A stretch of 64,000 nt of DNA from Dyadobacter sp. LHD-138 (GCF_030929615.1 NZ_JAVFVU010000021.1:1-64000), one strand, 5' to 3'. Numbered from the stretch's first letter, positions 1-7,348 are shown. The notes: a model not told the origin generated them from the sequence alone. Made by a program: numbers and translations.

Positions 1-2
1 TT

Positions 3-134
3 CGTGCCTCAGCCGCCCTTGACAAACTCAATAGCAAGCAAAAAAAACATTTGAAATCGAAAAGAAAAATTAAATTTGAATCAACTTTGACGACCAGACA
101 GAGTTTAGATTACACTCCCCGACAAAAGGATTAA
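3..134 (+). CDS. 3' end of an unidentified CDS, cut by the window start
   Basis: An open frame runs from the first bases to a TAA at 132-134, giving about 43 residues rich in Lys, Arg, Ser and Thr with no start inside the window. It could be the basic C-terminal tail of a gene lying outside the window. It is followed by the convergent lipoprotein gene 179-1018. I recognise no family, and an open frame of this length could arise by chance. Confidence 0.3.
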   Translation, partial: RASAALDKLNSKQKKHLKSKRKIKFESTLTTRQSLDYTPRQKD

Positions 135-178
135 TTTGCTGACTCAATACTGTTTTGGCACAGTTTCTCAGATTTCAG

Positions 179-1018
179 CTATTTCGTTTTGACTTCGAGA
201 ATTAAGGTCATAATCCTGCTCTTTTCCGGTTTCATAGTGACAATCATCTTCTCATCTTTACTAGTAAAGTGAACTTCTCTGTCTACAGCTTTTAGTAGCC
301 CTGCGGGAATAGGTTCAGCTAACGATTTAAAAGTTTTACGAATCGTCTCCTTTAATTTTTCATGGGCAAACTCTCTTTCTCTTGGCTCATTTACATTTAG
401 AACCAATTGGAGTGTTTCAATAAATCCCTCTTCTGGACTACTCAGGTAGTACGCCAAATTATTGCGGAGCCCATATTGGTTTGCTTCTCGACCGATTTCA
501 AAATAATCCGTAATTGATTGCCAGTCTCCGCCGTCGACGTGCTTCCAAGGATGCAACTGTCCAATACCATTTCCAGACAAACTTTGGCGCAATGGTTCTA
601 TATTAGCAAATGCAGAAAGTTTTACCGGCGCGCTGCGCTTAGGATTAATTTCATCAAAGCTTCCAAGATATTTATCCTCAATCCAACCTATGTGGGTATA
701 CTGGAGCCAGTCCGGTTCCATAACCTGTATCTTTACCCACCCTTTCTCTTTCTCTAAAATTTTAACCTTTACTGACTTATCAACTGAAATGTAGTGAGTC
801 TCACGAAGCGCCTCAGTGGCCTTCTGATTAACTATTTTTTGTCCTTTCAGGCTGGGTTCTTTACGCAGAAAAAGCTCATCCTTTTTAATGCCGAACAACT
901 CTTCCTTAGGCTGTTCAGCCTCTACCGGTGTAGCTTCGGCCGGTGATTCTTGGTTACTGTTGCTTGCACAGGACCAGGCAAACAAAGAGCAAAACAGGGC
1001 GATGTAGTGAATCTTCAT
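179..1018 (-). CDS. Lipoprotein with SH3b (bacterial SH3-like) domain
   Basis: A 279-aa protein with a lipoprotein signal peptide whose lipobox ends at the Cys of FAWSC (about residue 17), followed by a Ser/Glu/Pro-rich linker. Residues about 45-120 look like a bacterial SH3b module: a LFLRKEPS-type first strand, then VKVKILEKEKGWVKIQV, then GWIEDKYLG. Such modules usually bind peptidoglycan or other cell-wall ligands. The C-terminal half (about 130-279) has no family I recognise. It is probably anchored in an envelope membrane facing the periplasm. It stands alone, with no operon partner, next to the presumed accessory block. The SH3b and lipoprotein calls are firm; the cellular role is unknown. 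Confidence 0.7.
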   Translation of the reverse strand: MKIHYIALFCSLFAWSCASNSNQESPAEATPVEAEQPKEELFGIKKDELFLRKEPSLKGQKIVNQKATEALRETHYISVDKSVKVKILEKEKGWVKIQVMEPDWLQYTHIGWIEDKYLGSFDEINPKRSAPVKLSAFANIEPLRQSLSGNGIGQLHPWKHVDGGDWQSITDYFEIGREANQYGLRNNLAYYLSSPEEGFIETLQLVLNVNEPREREFAHEKLKETIRKTFKSLAEPIPAGLLKAVDREVHFTSKDEKMIVTMKPEKSRIMTLILEVKTK

Positions 1019-1153
1019 ATTTTTAAGGTAGGATAGTATTGAGGGTAAGTGTGGAACAATATATCACCCCAATATCAAATTACCAAATCCTAAAAGAGAC
1101 GCTTCCTGAAAACCGACACACCAAGACGTATTTACTTATGTGGGACAAGTGTT

Positions 1154-1343
1154 TTACCTAAAAATTGGCCTTCTAATCTCTTGACCGACTTTAAATCGTT
1201 CAGTAGCTTCCCTTGTATCTATCCATACTGTTTTTTTTGAACATATCATGAACCCTCGCAACCGTATCGATGACTGATTTTATTAAGTCAATTTGTTCTT
1301 TTGGTAGCGTAATCTCAAAGCTTCCCGGCACTGCAGTTTCCAT
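1154..1343 (-). pseudogene. Frameshifted, truncated copy of the small helix-turn-helix gene at 2879-3175
   Basis: Reading leftward from ATG at 1343, the frame begins METAVPGSFEITLPKEQ and resembles the start of the intact protein at 2879 (MDTSTTIRISLPESQ). At a run of eight A residues on the coding strand (1231-1238) the frame is lost. Removing one A continues the match as WIDTREATERFKV, against WLDEKEAGERFKV in the intact copy. It then stops at TAA 1154-1156, before the second half of the DNA-binding motif (QTVARWRKEGWL in the intact copy). It therefore appears both frameshifted and 3'-truncated. A programmed frameshift at the A8 run is possible but less likely, because the shifted frame still lacks the recognition helix. 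Confidence 0.6.
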
Positions 1344-1417
1344 GACTAATTTATTTAAGTTGGAAAGTTAATACCTATCAAAAAGCCAGAATGAGGCAAT
1401 TGCTTCAATATTGTGCA

Positions 1418-1446
1418 CAAAAAAAATAGGGGCCGAAGCCCCTATT
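1418..1446 (-). terminator. Rho-independent terminator of the HEPN-like gene pair
   Basis: On the minus strand, AATAGGGGC and GCCCCTATT form a 9-bp stem with a 4-nt loop (1425-1446), followed directly by a run of T (A run at 1418-1424 on the plus strand). It begins 2 nt after the stop codon of the gene at 1448-1939. Confidence 0.85.
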
Positions 1447-1447
1447 A

Positions 1448-1939
1448 CTATTTAATTTCGTAGCATTTTAAGTTTTCACCCCGGTTCAGATTCTGACATG
1501 CGATATTAATTACCCCTAAATCAGTTTTATACTTGTCTGAGTAAAATTTAATAACCTCATGTAGATGTCTGAATGCTTTTGCTTGATGGCTTACGTTCGT
1601 CATAGCAGCAGGCGCAGAGTCATCGATTCTATCGCCCTTTATTGTTACTAAATATCGCGATCTTCGGGATAGGTTAGATAAAGATTTATAGGCTGCGTAC
1701 GCGTCCTCTGTTATTTTTGTGGGGGATGCGATATTATAAGGATTAATTGCACTATTAGCCTCATGATGCGTATAATACTTCATGCCAAAATTTGCAAGGT
1801 GCGCATTAATAAGATGTAGTGCTGTATAGAAACATACCGTTACCTGCCAATCTAAACAGTCCGCAGGGCTAGCATTTATTGATTCTAAGAACTTAAAGTT
1901 TCGTTTCGCTTGGGTTACGTGATCTTCAGGGAGTGCCAA
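1448..1939 (-). CDS. HEPN-like domain protein
   Basis: The helical core has the layout of HEPN-like proteins: DHVTQAKRNFKFLESI, then DWQVTVCFYTALHLINAHLA (a W-x-x-T-x-x-FY-x-A-x-H helix), then the loop YYTHHEAN, then AYKSLSNLSRRSRY. HEPN proteins are often RNases in toxin-antitoxin or abortive-infection systems, but some are non-catalytic. The RRSRY region and nearby His residues do not make a certain R-x4-6-H active site. The open frame reaches back to a TTG at 2008, overlapping the upstream gene by 62 nt. I prefer the TTG at 1939, 7 nt after the upstream stop; a GTG at 1987 is also possible. It is co-directional with the gene at 1947-2429 and shares its terminator. Confidence 0.6.
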   Translation of the reverse strand: MALPEDHVTQAKRNFKFLESINASPADCLDWQVTVCFYTALHLINAHLANFGMKYYTHHEANSAINPYNIASPTKITEDAYAAYKSLSNLSRRSRYLVTIKGDRIDDSAPAAMTNVSHQAKAFRHLHEVIKFYSDKYKTDLGVINIACQNLNRGENLKCYEIK

Positions 1940-1946
1940 ATCTGTA

Positions 1947-2429
1947 TTACTTATTTCCGTACAACATAATATAATGGCTTGGAACACAAAGCTGGTCGCA
2001 GTCTTCAACTATTGTGGTAGTCATATCGAATCCTTTTTCATGATACGTAGCGTTAATCTTAGCTTCTGCCATGATTAAACTCTTTTCGATATCCCACTCA
2101 TCTTCCTTAATCTCTGCCCAAATTAACAATTCTGAATTGTTAAAACTGGCAGCCAATTTAGTGAAAGGGGACTCTTCAAAGCGCTTCAACTCATTAAGAT
2201 AATCTATGAGCATGCTAGATATGTAATGTTTTTTCGCAGACCTAACATTCACGTCAACCATGTCAGTTATATTGCTATCCATTAAACTGTGGTACATATC
2301 TTGTTTTTCTTTTGAAGCACCCCCCGCAGCCAACTGCGCCTGATCGGCTCTCAATGACCAGATAAATTCATTGAACCATTCATCGCTCTTGATTTGCTTT
2401 TCGGTAGGTTTTTCTTGTAGTGCATTCAT
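1947..2429 (-). CDS. Hypothetical protein, upstream partner of the HEPN-like gene
   Basis: A 160-aa soluble, acidic, mostly helical protein with no signal peptide or membrane segment. I do not recognise a family or catalytic motif. Its stop lies a few bases before the likely start of the HEPN-like gene, so the two are probably co-transcribed and translationally coupled. The pair lies in the low-GC, accessory-looking stretch left of tRNA-Ser. A two-gene toxin-antitoxin or defence pair is one reading of this layout, but nothing in this protein itself shows that. Confidence 0.6.
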   Translation of the reverse strand: MNALQEKPTEKQIKSDEWFNEFIWSLRADQAQLAAGGASKEKQDMYHSLMDSNITDMVDVNVRSAKKHYISSMLIDYLNELKRFEESPFTKLAASFNNSELLIWAEIKEDEWDIEKSLIMAEAKINATYHEKGFDMTTTIVEDCDQLCVPSHYIMLYGNK

Positions 2430-2878
2430 ATTTGCGTCTGCCAGGTTAATATTTCTAGTCTACAACACAACGTTCTTACTAGTAGATAAAGGTCGACTGA
2501 TAAGCGTTTTCCTCATCTCCCTATATTAAGAACGCAAATGTAATACAAAACGATTCATTATAATACTTTAAATTACTTTACACTAATATAAGTTAATTAT
2601 TACTAAAATGTAAGTAACATCTACTTAATACTTTTTAAGCAGGTGCCAAAGCCCTCGATTTTCCCTATACTGCTAATCTCGACCTGTAAATCTCAACCAA
2701 CACAACTTCTAGGTACTTGTCCGCAGATCTGCGCCGGGCGTCGGGTGCAAGCTGGACCGGACAATCTTACCTACTTCCTTACTAAACCTAAATTTAAAGA
2801 GGGTGAAAAACGTTAAATAAACAGTTGAAATTTTCTCATCCGAAGCATAAGAGTAATAACCGTTATAAACAATGAGCT
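2430..2878. other. Divergent intergenic region with AT-rich core and a GC-rich inverted repeat
   Basis: This stretch separates the leftward HEPN-like pair from the rightward HTH module. About 2530-2635 is strongly AT-rich, with repeated ACTTTA/TAAGTA-like words, and probably carries promoters. At 2717-2764 a GC-rich island is bounded by TTGTCCG and CGGACAA and contains the palindrome GCAGATCTGC at 2724-2733. It may fold as RNA or DNA, but its role is unknown. The 17-bp operator-like site at 2824-2840 is listed separately. Confidence 0.4.
2824..2840. promoter_or_regulatory. Degenerate copy of the 17-bp GTTGG-N7-CCAAC site
   Basis: GTTGAAATTTTCTCATC matches the site at 3228-3244 at 13 of 17 positions and keeps partial dyad symmetry. 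It lies 38 bp before the ATG of the helix-turn-helix gene at 2879. It is weaker than the other two copies, so its assignment rests on position as well as sequence. Confidence 0.4.
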
Positions 2879-3175
2879 ATGGATACCTCAACCACTATAA
2901 GAATCTCGTTACCCGAGAGTCAGCTCGAATTGCTGAGAGTCTTAAAAGATCAAAACAGCAAACTAATTGGATTACTTCAACACAATGCCTGGCTTGACGA
3001 AAAAGAGGCCGGAGAAAGATTCAAGGTGGATCGACAGACAGTCGCAAGGTGGAGAAAAGAAGGATGGCTCAGACATATAAAAGAACCCGGTGAGAACGGT
3101 AGGGTCCGATATAGAGTAGATCAGTTCGACGAGGATGTCGAGGCCCGTTTAGGTGTGGTGAAATATAGATATTGA
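2879..3175 (+). CDS. Small helix-turn-helix DNA-binding protein
   Basis: A 98-aa protein. Residues 1-45 form a probable coiled-coil or helical segment (LPESQLELLRVLKDQNSKLIG). Residues about 42-85 match the excisionase/MerR-like winged helix-turn-helix pattern: WLDEKEAGERFKVDRQTVARWRKEGWLRHI, then GRVRYRVDQF. It should bind DNA as a small regulator or excisionase-like protein. ATG at 2879 is the only sensible start. A degraded copy of the same family lies at 1154-1343. Downstream are a 70-aa protein and an S24-type protein, each preceded by a related 17-bp inverted repeat, so the three may form one regulatory module. Whether this protein binds those repeats is not known. Confidence 0.75.
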   Translation: MDTSTTIRISLPESQLELLRVLKDQNSKLIGLLQHNAWLDEKEAGERFKVDRQTVARWRKEGWLRHIKEPGENGRVRYRVDQFDEDVEARLGVVKYRY

Positions 3176-3227
3176 ATATACGAGTATTACCTAATCGGAA
3201 TTTAATAAAAAAACCTTTAAATAAATA

Positions 3228-3258
3228 GTTGGAGTTTTCCCAACTATTAGTATATTTG
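3228..3258 (+). promoter_or_regulatory. Promoter with embedded GTTGG-N7-CCAAC operator
   Basis: GTTGGAGTTTTCCCAAC (3228-3244) is an inverted repeat with 5-bp arms. Its TTG (3229-3231) is also the upstream element of a Bacteroidota promoter: 19 bp later comes TATATTTG (3251-3258), an exact TAnnTTTG box. Transcription would start at or next to the ATG at 3262, giving a leaderless or near-leaderless mRNA. A repressor on the repeat would block the promoter directly. Confidence 0.7.
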
Positions 3259-3261
3259 TGC

Positions 3262-3474
3262 ATGAAAACATTTGCAACAGTCAACGAAGCCTTTAAATGG
3301 TGGATGGACAATGTCTACAAGCAATTACCTGCAGACCAAAAAAAGGGAAGGCTCAAGACAGCCTGGATGGACTATACCTACGAGAAAGGTATTTCAGAAA
3401 AGCGGATGAAAGCGATACTTGCGGAATTTGGGACACTTGAAGTTCGCACAATCGTCACGTTCACGCCTGAATAA
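3262..3474 (+). CDS. 70-aa conserved-looking hypothetical protein
   Basis: The protein starts at MKTFATVNEAFKWWMDNVY and runs for 70 residues. ATG 3262 is preferred over the frame-open TTG at 3229 because that TTG lies inside the promoter/operator (3228-3258). It is a small, soluble, helical protein rich in Lys and Trp, and I know no function for it. It sits between the HTH gene and the S24-type gene, and its promoter is overlapped by the 17-bp repeat, so it is probably the most tightly controlled gene of this module. Confidence 0.65.
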   Translation: MKTFATVNEAFKWWMDNVYKQLPADQKKGRLKTAWMDYTYEKGISEKRMKAILAEFGTLEVRTIVTFTPE

Positions 3475-3494
3475 TTTTTTCTGCGCCCTAAATG

Positions 3495-3511
3495 GTTGGG
3501 GAATTCCCAAC
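3495..3511. promoter_or_regulatory. GTTGG-N7-CCAAC operator-like site upstream of the S24 gene
   Basis: GTTGGGGAATTCCCAAC has the same 5-7-5 architecture and identical arms as the site at 3228-3244. It lies 96 bp before the ATG at 3608. No perfect TAnnTTTG box follows, but AT-rich sequence (TTTATTTATAAAG) is present at the expected distance. Confidence 0.6.
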
Positions 3512-3607
3512 TTTATTTATAAAGATAAACCCGGAATGCCGAAGTTTTCGAGGACAAGGCAAACCGGGCCAGTTAAATCAATTTCTTAATTTAAACAGTA
3601 CAAAATT

Positions 3608-4003
3608 ATGCAAGTAAATGGCAATCCCAAAGAGAAAGAGATCAGTTCGCAAAAAACCGATTTAACGGTAAACCCTGGCTTCGTAGAGGAGATTCGACTA
3701 TTTAAAATGATCGGAGATAGCATGGATAGTGGCCTGAAAGGAAGTATCCGAAACGGAGATTTTCTCAACGTTGCAAAAATCGCGCAGGATAGCACTTCAG
3801 CAAATCAGCCCGCAAACAAAAACCGGATCTACGTATTTCAAACCCGATGGGGATTGATTATCAAAGAAGTTACTCGAATCGAAGAACATTCCGTCTTTTG
3901 CACCTCATTGAACTCAGATAAAGATTTGTACCCTGATTTTGAAATAGAATTTAGCGACATTTCAGCTATTTACGAAGTTACCTCAGTATCAAGAACTCTT
4001 TGA
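3608..4003 (+). CDS. Stand-alone S24 (LexA/UmuD-like) peptidase-domain protein
   Basis: A 131-aa protein carrying only the S24 fold of LexA and UmuD. GDSMDSGLKGSIRNGDFLNV contains the nucleophile Ser of the GDSM motif. IIKEVTRIEEHSV supplies the general-base Lys. It ends with the usual strand YPDFEIEFSDISAIYEV. There is no helix-turn-helix, and I see no clear Ala-Gly or Cys-Gly self-cleavage site in the short N-terminal arm. It could act like UmuD, or as the sensor half of a split repressor whose DNA-binding half is the HTH protein at 2879. No umuC-like polymerase gene is next to it. A strong terminator follows. Confidence 0.8.
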   Translation: MQVNGNPKEKEISSQKTDLTVNPGFVEEIRLFKMIGDSMDSGLKGSIRNGDFLNVAKIAQDSTSANQPANKNRIYVFQTRWGLIIKEVTRIEEHSVFCTSLNSDKDLYPDFEIEFSDISAIYEVTSVSRTL

Positions 4004-4013
4004 GATAATAGCA

Positions 4014-4047
4014 AAATAGCCCTGAGCATTAAATGCTCAGGGCTATT
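4014..4047. terminator. Strong hairpin after the S24 gene
   Basis: AATAGCCCTGAGCAT pairs with ATGCTCAGGGCTATT across a 4-nt loop, a 15-bp stem lying between the S24 gene (+) and tRNA-Ser (-). It can serve both converging transcripts. The plus-strand T-tract is poor. Confidence 0.7.
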
Positions 4048-4104
4048 AATTGTGTGTAAAAAAGTGTGTAATTTTCACAACTATCTGATTTACAGCACCT
4101 TTTG

Positions 4105-4191
4105 CAGAGAGGAAGAGATTCGAACTCTCGATACAGTTACCCGCATACACACTTTCCAGGCGTGCTCCTTCAACCACTCGGACACCTCTCT
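4105..4191 (-). tRNA. tRNA-Ser (anticodon GGA)
   Basis: Read on the minus strand: acceptor arm AGAGAGG (4191-4185), then TGTCCGAGTGGTTGAAGGA (D arm), the anticodon loop CTGGAAA with GGA, a long class II variable arm, the T arm GAGTTCGAATCTC, and the pairing acceptor strand CCTCTCT plus discriminator G. CCA is not encoded. The long variable arm and GGA anticodon make it a serine tRNA for UCC/UCU. Its 3' end points toward the S24/HTH block, the orientation expected if that block integrated at the tRNA 3' end. Confidence 0.95.
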
Positions 4192-4509
4192 ATTTGTCAA
4201 TGTGGGTGCAAAGATAGCTTTAAACACTGTATAAGCAAATCAAATAACACATTCTCCAACATTATTTTTACCAAAATAAGATGTATGTCTGATTATCATG
4301 CCTTTAATGTCTGCAACAATTATGCTCCTTAAATAACGGGCTTTCGGACTTGCCAAAATAAGCAGCTAATAAAATCCGGTATGTGTTCCCCAACAGCCCT
4401 GCATCATTTACAGCAAACAAATGGGCAAAATCAATGTATATAAAATACGTATGCCGCTGCCTAGTTAAAAATCATGCCGCGGAAGATTTTATAAGTCTGG
4501 CTCCTTAAA
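4192..4509. other. Intergenic region upstream of tRNA-Ser, no gene seen
   Basis: About 320 bp of AT-rich sequence between the tRNA 5' end and the stop of the DUF1508 gene. I see no convincing open frame or strong hairpin. It must contain the tRNA promoter. Confidence 0.5.
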
Positions 4510-4845
4510 TCAGGTCAGATCCTGAATTAAAGCCAACGGTGCATCTGTTTTAATCAAATCCATCACCTGTTCCCGGGGACCTATTGAAGTATAATTTTCA
4601 CTCCTGGCAATCACATTTCCTTCGGAATCTTTCGCCTCGAAAGTATAACGTAAATAGCTATCGCTACGCACAAAAGTGTGCTCATCCGCTGCGTTTGTGA
4701 TGATAAATTTTATTCCGTCCAGACAACTTTGTTTTGAGGCAAAACCCTCGCAGGATAGAATAAGCTGAGAATTCCCGGTCGCCTTTAGTAAATAGTAATA
4801 CTGGTTTTTGTTGCTGCTTTTAAAGACCTGAAAAATTGCCATCAT
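4510..4845 (-). CDS. DUF1508 (YegP-like) protein
   Basis: About 111 aa from the ATG pair at 4845/4842; the longer frame begins at an unlikely TTG. There are two YegP-type repeats. The first runs AIFQVFKSSNKNQYYYLLKA, then ILSCEGFASKQSCLDGIKFI. The second is degenerate: YTFEAKDSEGNVIARSENYTS, then VMDLIK. The family is small, soluble and of unknown function. This copy is more diverged than usual, with an LRYTFEAKD second repeat. It stands alone and leftward, between tRNA-Ser and a truncated pseudogene. Confidence 0.75.
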   Translation of the reverse strand: MMAIFQVFKSSNKNQYYYLLKATGNSQLILSCEGFASKQSCLDGIKFIITNAADEHTFVRSDSYLRYTFEAKDSEGNVIARSENYTSIGPREQVMDLIKTDAPLALIQDLT

Positions 4846-4938
4846 CCGAATTGGTAAGTATTTGTCCAATAACCATATTTAAATGATGGAATCAAAACTC
4901 ATTTTCCCAATTGAGGATGTTGTGAATCACTTTTTTGA

Positions 4939-5550
4939 ACCGTAAAAAACGCAGCAACACATACAGGCTTAAAACACATCGTTAAACTTTCGCAGTGGGC
5001 AGCTGCTGTCGATTCGCCGGTTCGCTTTCTCCGTTATCATGCCGTCGTTGAAAATCTGATCCGGGCATCCGGAATTCCATACACGTTCCTGCGTCCCAAT
5101 CTATTCATGCAGGGACTCCTTGGATTCCGTGAAACGATCATGCAGGAAGGACAGTTTTATGGGGCAGTTGGCGATGCAAAAATCAGTCTGATCGATATAC
5201 GTGACATTGCCGCAGCAGCCGGTGAGGCCTTAACGCAGCCAGAACATGAAGGAAAAACATATAACCTGACGGGCCCGGAATCGCTGACCCACCAACAGCT
5301 TGCTGAAAAACTTTCAACTGCAACCAATCACCATATTCAGTTTATCGATATCACGCCGGACCTGTTTCGGGAAGCTCTTTTGCAAGTGGGATTTCCACAC
5401 TGGCAGGCAGAAGGTCTTATCGAAGATTATGCGCATTACAAATTGGGAGAAGCGGCGGCCGTTCATACCGGCGTTACCGAAGTCACAGGAAAAACACCCA
5501 TTAACTTTGAGCGCTTCGCAAAAGATTACGCTTTTCTTTTTTCGGCATAA
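4939..5550 (+). pseudogene. 5'-truncated NmrA/SDR-type NAD(P)-binding protein
   Basis: The coding match begins right after an in-frame TGA (4936-4938) and reads NAATHTGLKHIVKLSQWAA, then DSPVRFLRYHAVVENLIRASG, then YTFLRPNLFMQ. These are the middle and C-terminal parts of an NmrA-like atypical SDR. The first ATG in this frame is 5107, but the protein match continues about 56 codons upstream of it without a start. The N-terminal Rossmann half with the GxxGxxG dinucleotide motif (about 80-90 aa) is missing. The remainder runs cleanly to TAA at 5550. It is probably a deletion scar next to the tRNA-associated block. A short product from ATG 5107 could be made but could not bind NAD(P) normally. 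Confidence 0.75.
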
Positions 5551-5579
5551 CGATCTGAAAATACAAAAGGGTCCAAAAG

Positions 5580-5613
5580 ATAAGACCTGCTTCGAAATCA
5601 AAGCAGGTCTTAT
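5580..5613 (+). terminator. Hairpin after the NmrA pseudogene
   Basis: ATAAGACCTGCTT pairs with AAGCAGGTCTTAT around a short loop, 30 bp after the stop of the truncated gene. The T-tract is weak, so it may act as an mRNA 3'-end stabiliser. Confidence 0.6.
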
Positions 5614-6144
5614 GTATTACACTCAACGTTTTTATATTACCAACCCGAAAGATCGGGATTAGAAAATTGTATATATCAATTCATAATTGCATATAACAAT
5701 CCCCAAAATTACTAAGGCGAACCCAGAACCAAGTAAGAATGTTTTCGATTTTACCGTAGTATGTATTCTACAAACCGGGTGAACATAGTCCAATTTCGAC
5801 TTGATTTTATCAAAAAAACATAATTCCCACTTTGAAAAACCATGCTCTTAGAACGGAAAAAGCTTTTTTGCATGTTCGCAATAAAATGCAGCAAAGCACC
5901 ACGCAACGCACTATAAATCAACGCCACACTGCTGTTATTTATACGACATAATCCTTCATCAAGACATTTATTTTCGTTATTTTTAATATCAAATTTCATA
6001 TTGACAACGCTTAAAAAAAAACATTGCCCGGAAACTTATAAAAGAACTCTGAAAACAGCGACTTTAAACTTGTAGAACCGATTCTCCGTTTGTTTCCATC
6101 ATCCAGCGCTCTGAAATCATGTAACAACTTTTAATCTTCCGGTT
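5614..6144. other. Intergenic region before lpxR-like gene
   Basis: About 530 bp of AT-rich sequence. It contains an 82-codon minus-strand open frame (5751-5999) with no recognisable features, which I treat as chance. I see no structured RNA. Promoter elements for the gene at 6145 should lie here, but no exact TAnnTTTG box stands out. Confidence 0.4.
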
Positions 6145-7128
6145 ATGAAAAAAAATCTACCCCCATTGTTTTTTTCATTCCTGCTCACCCTTGCAAATGC
6201 AGATTTGACGATGGCGCAAGCACCAGCGCCAACCAGACTTTTTCGGTTTTACGAGGATAACGATTTTCTCAACATCCGCGGCGACGGAACCGACAAAGCT
6301 TACACCAATGGCGTCCGTCTGGATTTTTTCTATCAGCGCAAAAAAACTTCCCGTCTTGTTGATCATTATATGCTCAAAGCAGGCGACGAAAGCATTGATA
6401 TTTATGGATGGTCTGTGATGCAAATGATGGTAACGCCTGATAATCTCGCAGAACAGCAATACCAGTCCGATGACTATGCCTACTCCGGCGCACTATTTCT
6501 GACCCATTCACTTTATTCGTATAACAAAATAAAAAAAATCAGTTTCCAGACTGAAATACTCGCCGGCGTCCGCGGCCCGGCATCCTTCGCGCGACAAACA
6601 CAGATGTGGATTCATCGCGTTATTAAGGACGAAAAACCGATGGGCTGGCAAAATCAATTTAATACGAAGGTGTTACTAAATATCAATTTTACCGCCGAAA
6701 AACAGCTGACGGCTATTAAAAACTTTGTCGAAATTATCGGTGGTGCGCAAATAGCAACCGGGACCCTGATTAATGCGGTTACGATCTATCCCCTACTCCG
6801 GATCGGTAAAATGAACCCCTATTTCAATGGTTTTATGAGTCAGTACAATGCCAAATTTCAATTTTACTTTGTTGTCAAACCGAAACTGACATTTCTCGCC
6901 AACAATGCATTGATGCACGGAGATATCCCGGGAACAACCCAGGCAGAAAGCACGGATACACCACCTTCTTGTCCGGGAATCAATCATTTTTGGGGTGAAA
7001 TGAATTTCGGAACCGTGATCACGATCGGCAATTTCAGCATTTCATATACGCAGAAGCCTTCAACCGCTTACAACAAAGGATTGTACAACCATAACGTTGG
7101 CAATCTCTCTCTTTATTTCAGCTGGTAG
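6145..7128 (+). CDS. Lipid A 3-O-deacylase LpxR-like outer-membrane protein
   Basis: A 327-aa protein with a signal peptide ending near AQA and a beta-barrel pattern to a terminal aromatic (LYFSW). The LpxR signature is clear. FYEDNDFL near the mature N-terminus gives the catalytic Asn-Asp pair. DKAYTNGVRLDFFY follows with its Thr. A central TQMWIHRVIKDEKPMGWQNQ carries the conserved His and GW. LpxR family enzymes remove the 3'-linked acyloxyacyl chain of lipid A in the outer membrane. It is transcribed alone, and the next gene is 556 bp away. The family is firm; the exact substrate in this organism is inferred. Confidence 0.82.
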   Translation: MKKNLPPLFFSFLLTLANADLTMAQAPAPTRLFRFYEDNDFLNIRGDGTDKAYTNGVRLDFFYQRKKTSRLVDHYMLKAGDESIDIYGWSVMQMMVTPDNLAEQQYQSDDYAYSGALFLTHSLYSYNKIKKISFQTEILAGVRGPASFARQTQMWIHRVIKDEKPMGWQNQFNTKVLLNINFTAEKQLTAIKNFVEIIGGAQIATGTLINAVTIYPLLRIGKMNPYFNGFMSQYNAKFQFYFVVKPKLTFLANNALMHGDIPGTTQAESTDTPPSCPGINHFWGEMNFGTVITIGNFSISYTQKPSTAYNKGLYNHNVGNLSLYFSW

Positions 7129-7348
7129 TTGTTGAAATTAAAAATTAGTACTTAGGATAGAAAAAATTTAATTTTTAAACCAAATATGCCGAAAACGTAT
7201 ATATATAATCGATAGTAAACACAAATGAAACTATTGGTCACAAAATTTCACCCTGGTATTTTAGACTCAATAAACTTTTTATAATTTTATTATTTATTAA
7301 ACTATTTAAAGAAAAATAGCAAAAATTTAAGATTATTCACCACATCTG

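Noticed and set aside
1940..2008. Start of the HEPN-like gene at TTG 2008
   Set aside because: It would overlap the upstream gene by 62 nt and add a Cys-rich stretch unlike the family; a TTG just after the upstream stop fits better.
3228..3511. Calling the 17-bp repeats an SOS (LexA) box
   Set aside because: The nearby S24 protein has no DNA-binding domain and no obvious cleavage site, and no repair gene or polymerase is adjacent; the regulator is unknown.
5751..5999. 82-codon minus-strand open frame
   Set aside because: No recognisable domain, signal peptide or neighbour link; composition fits chance in AT-rich intergenic DNA.
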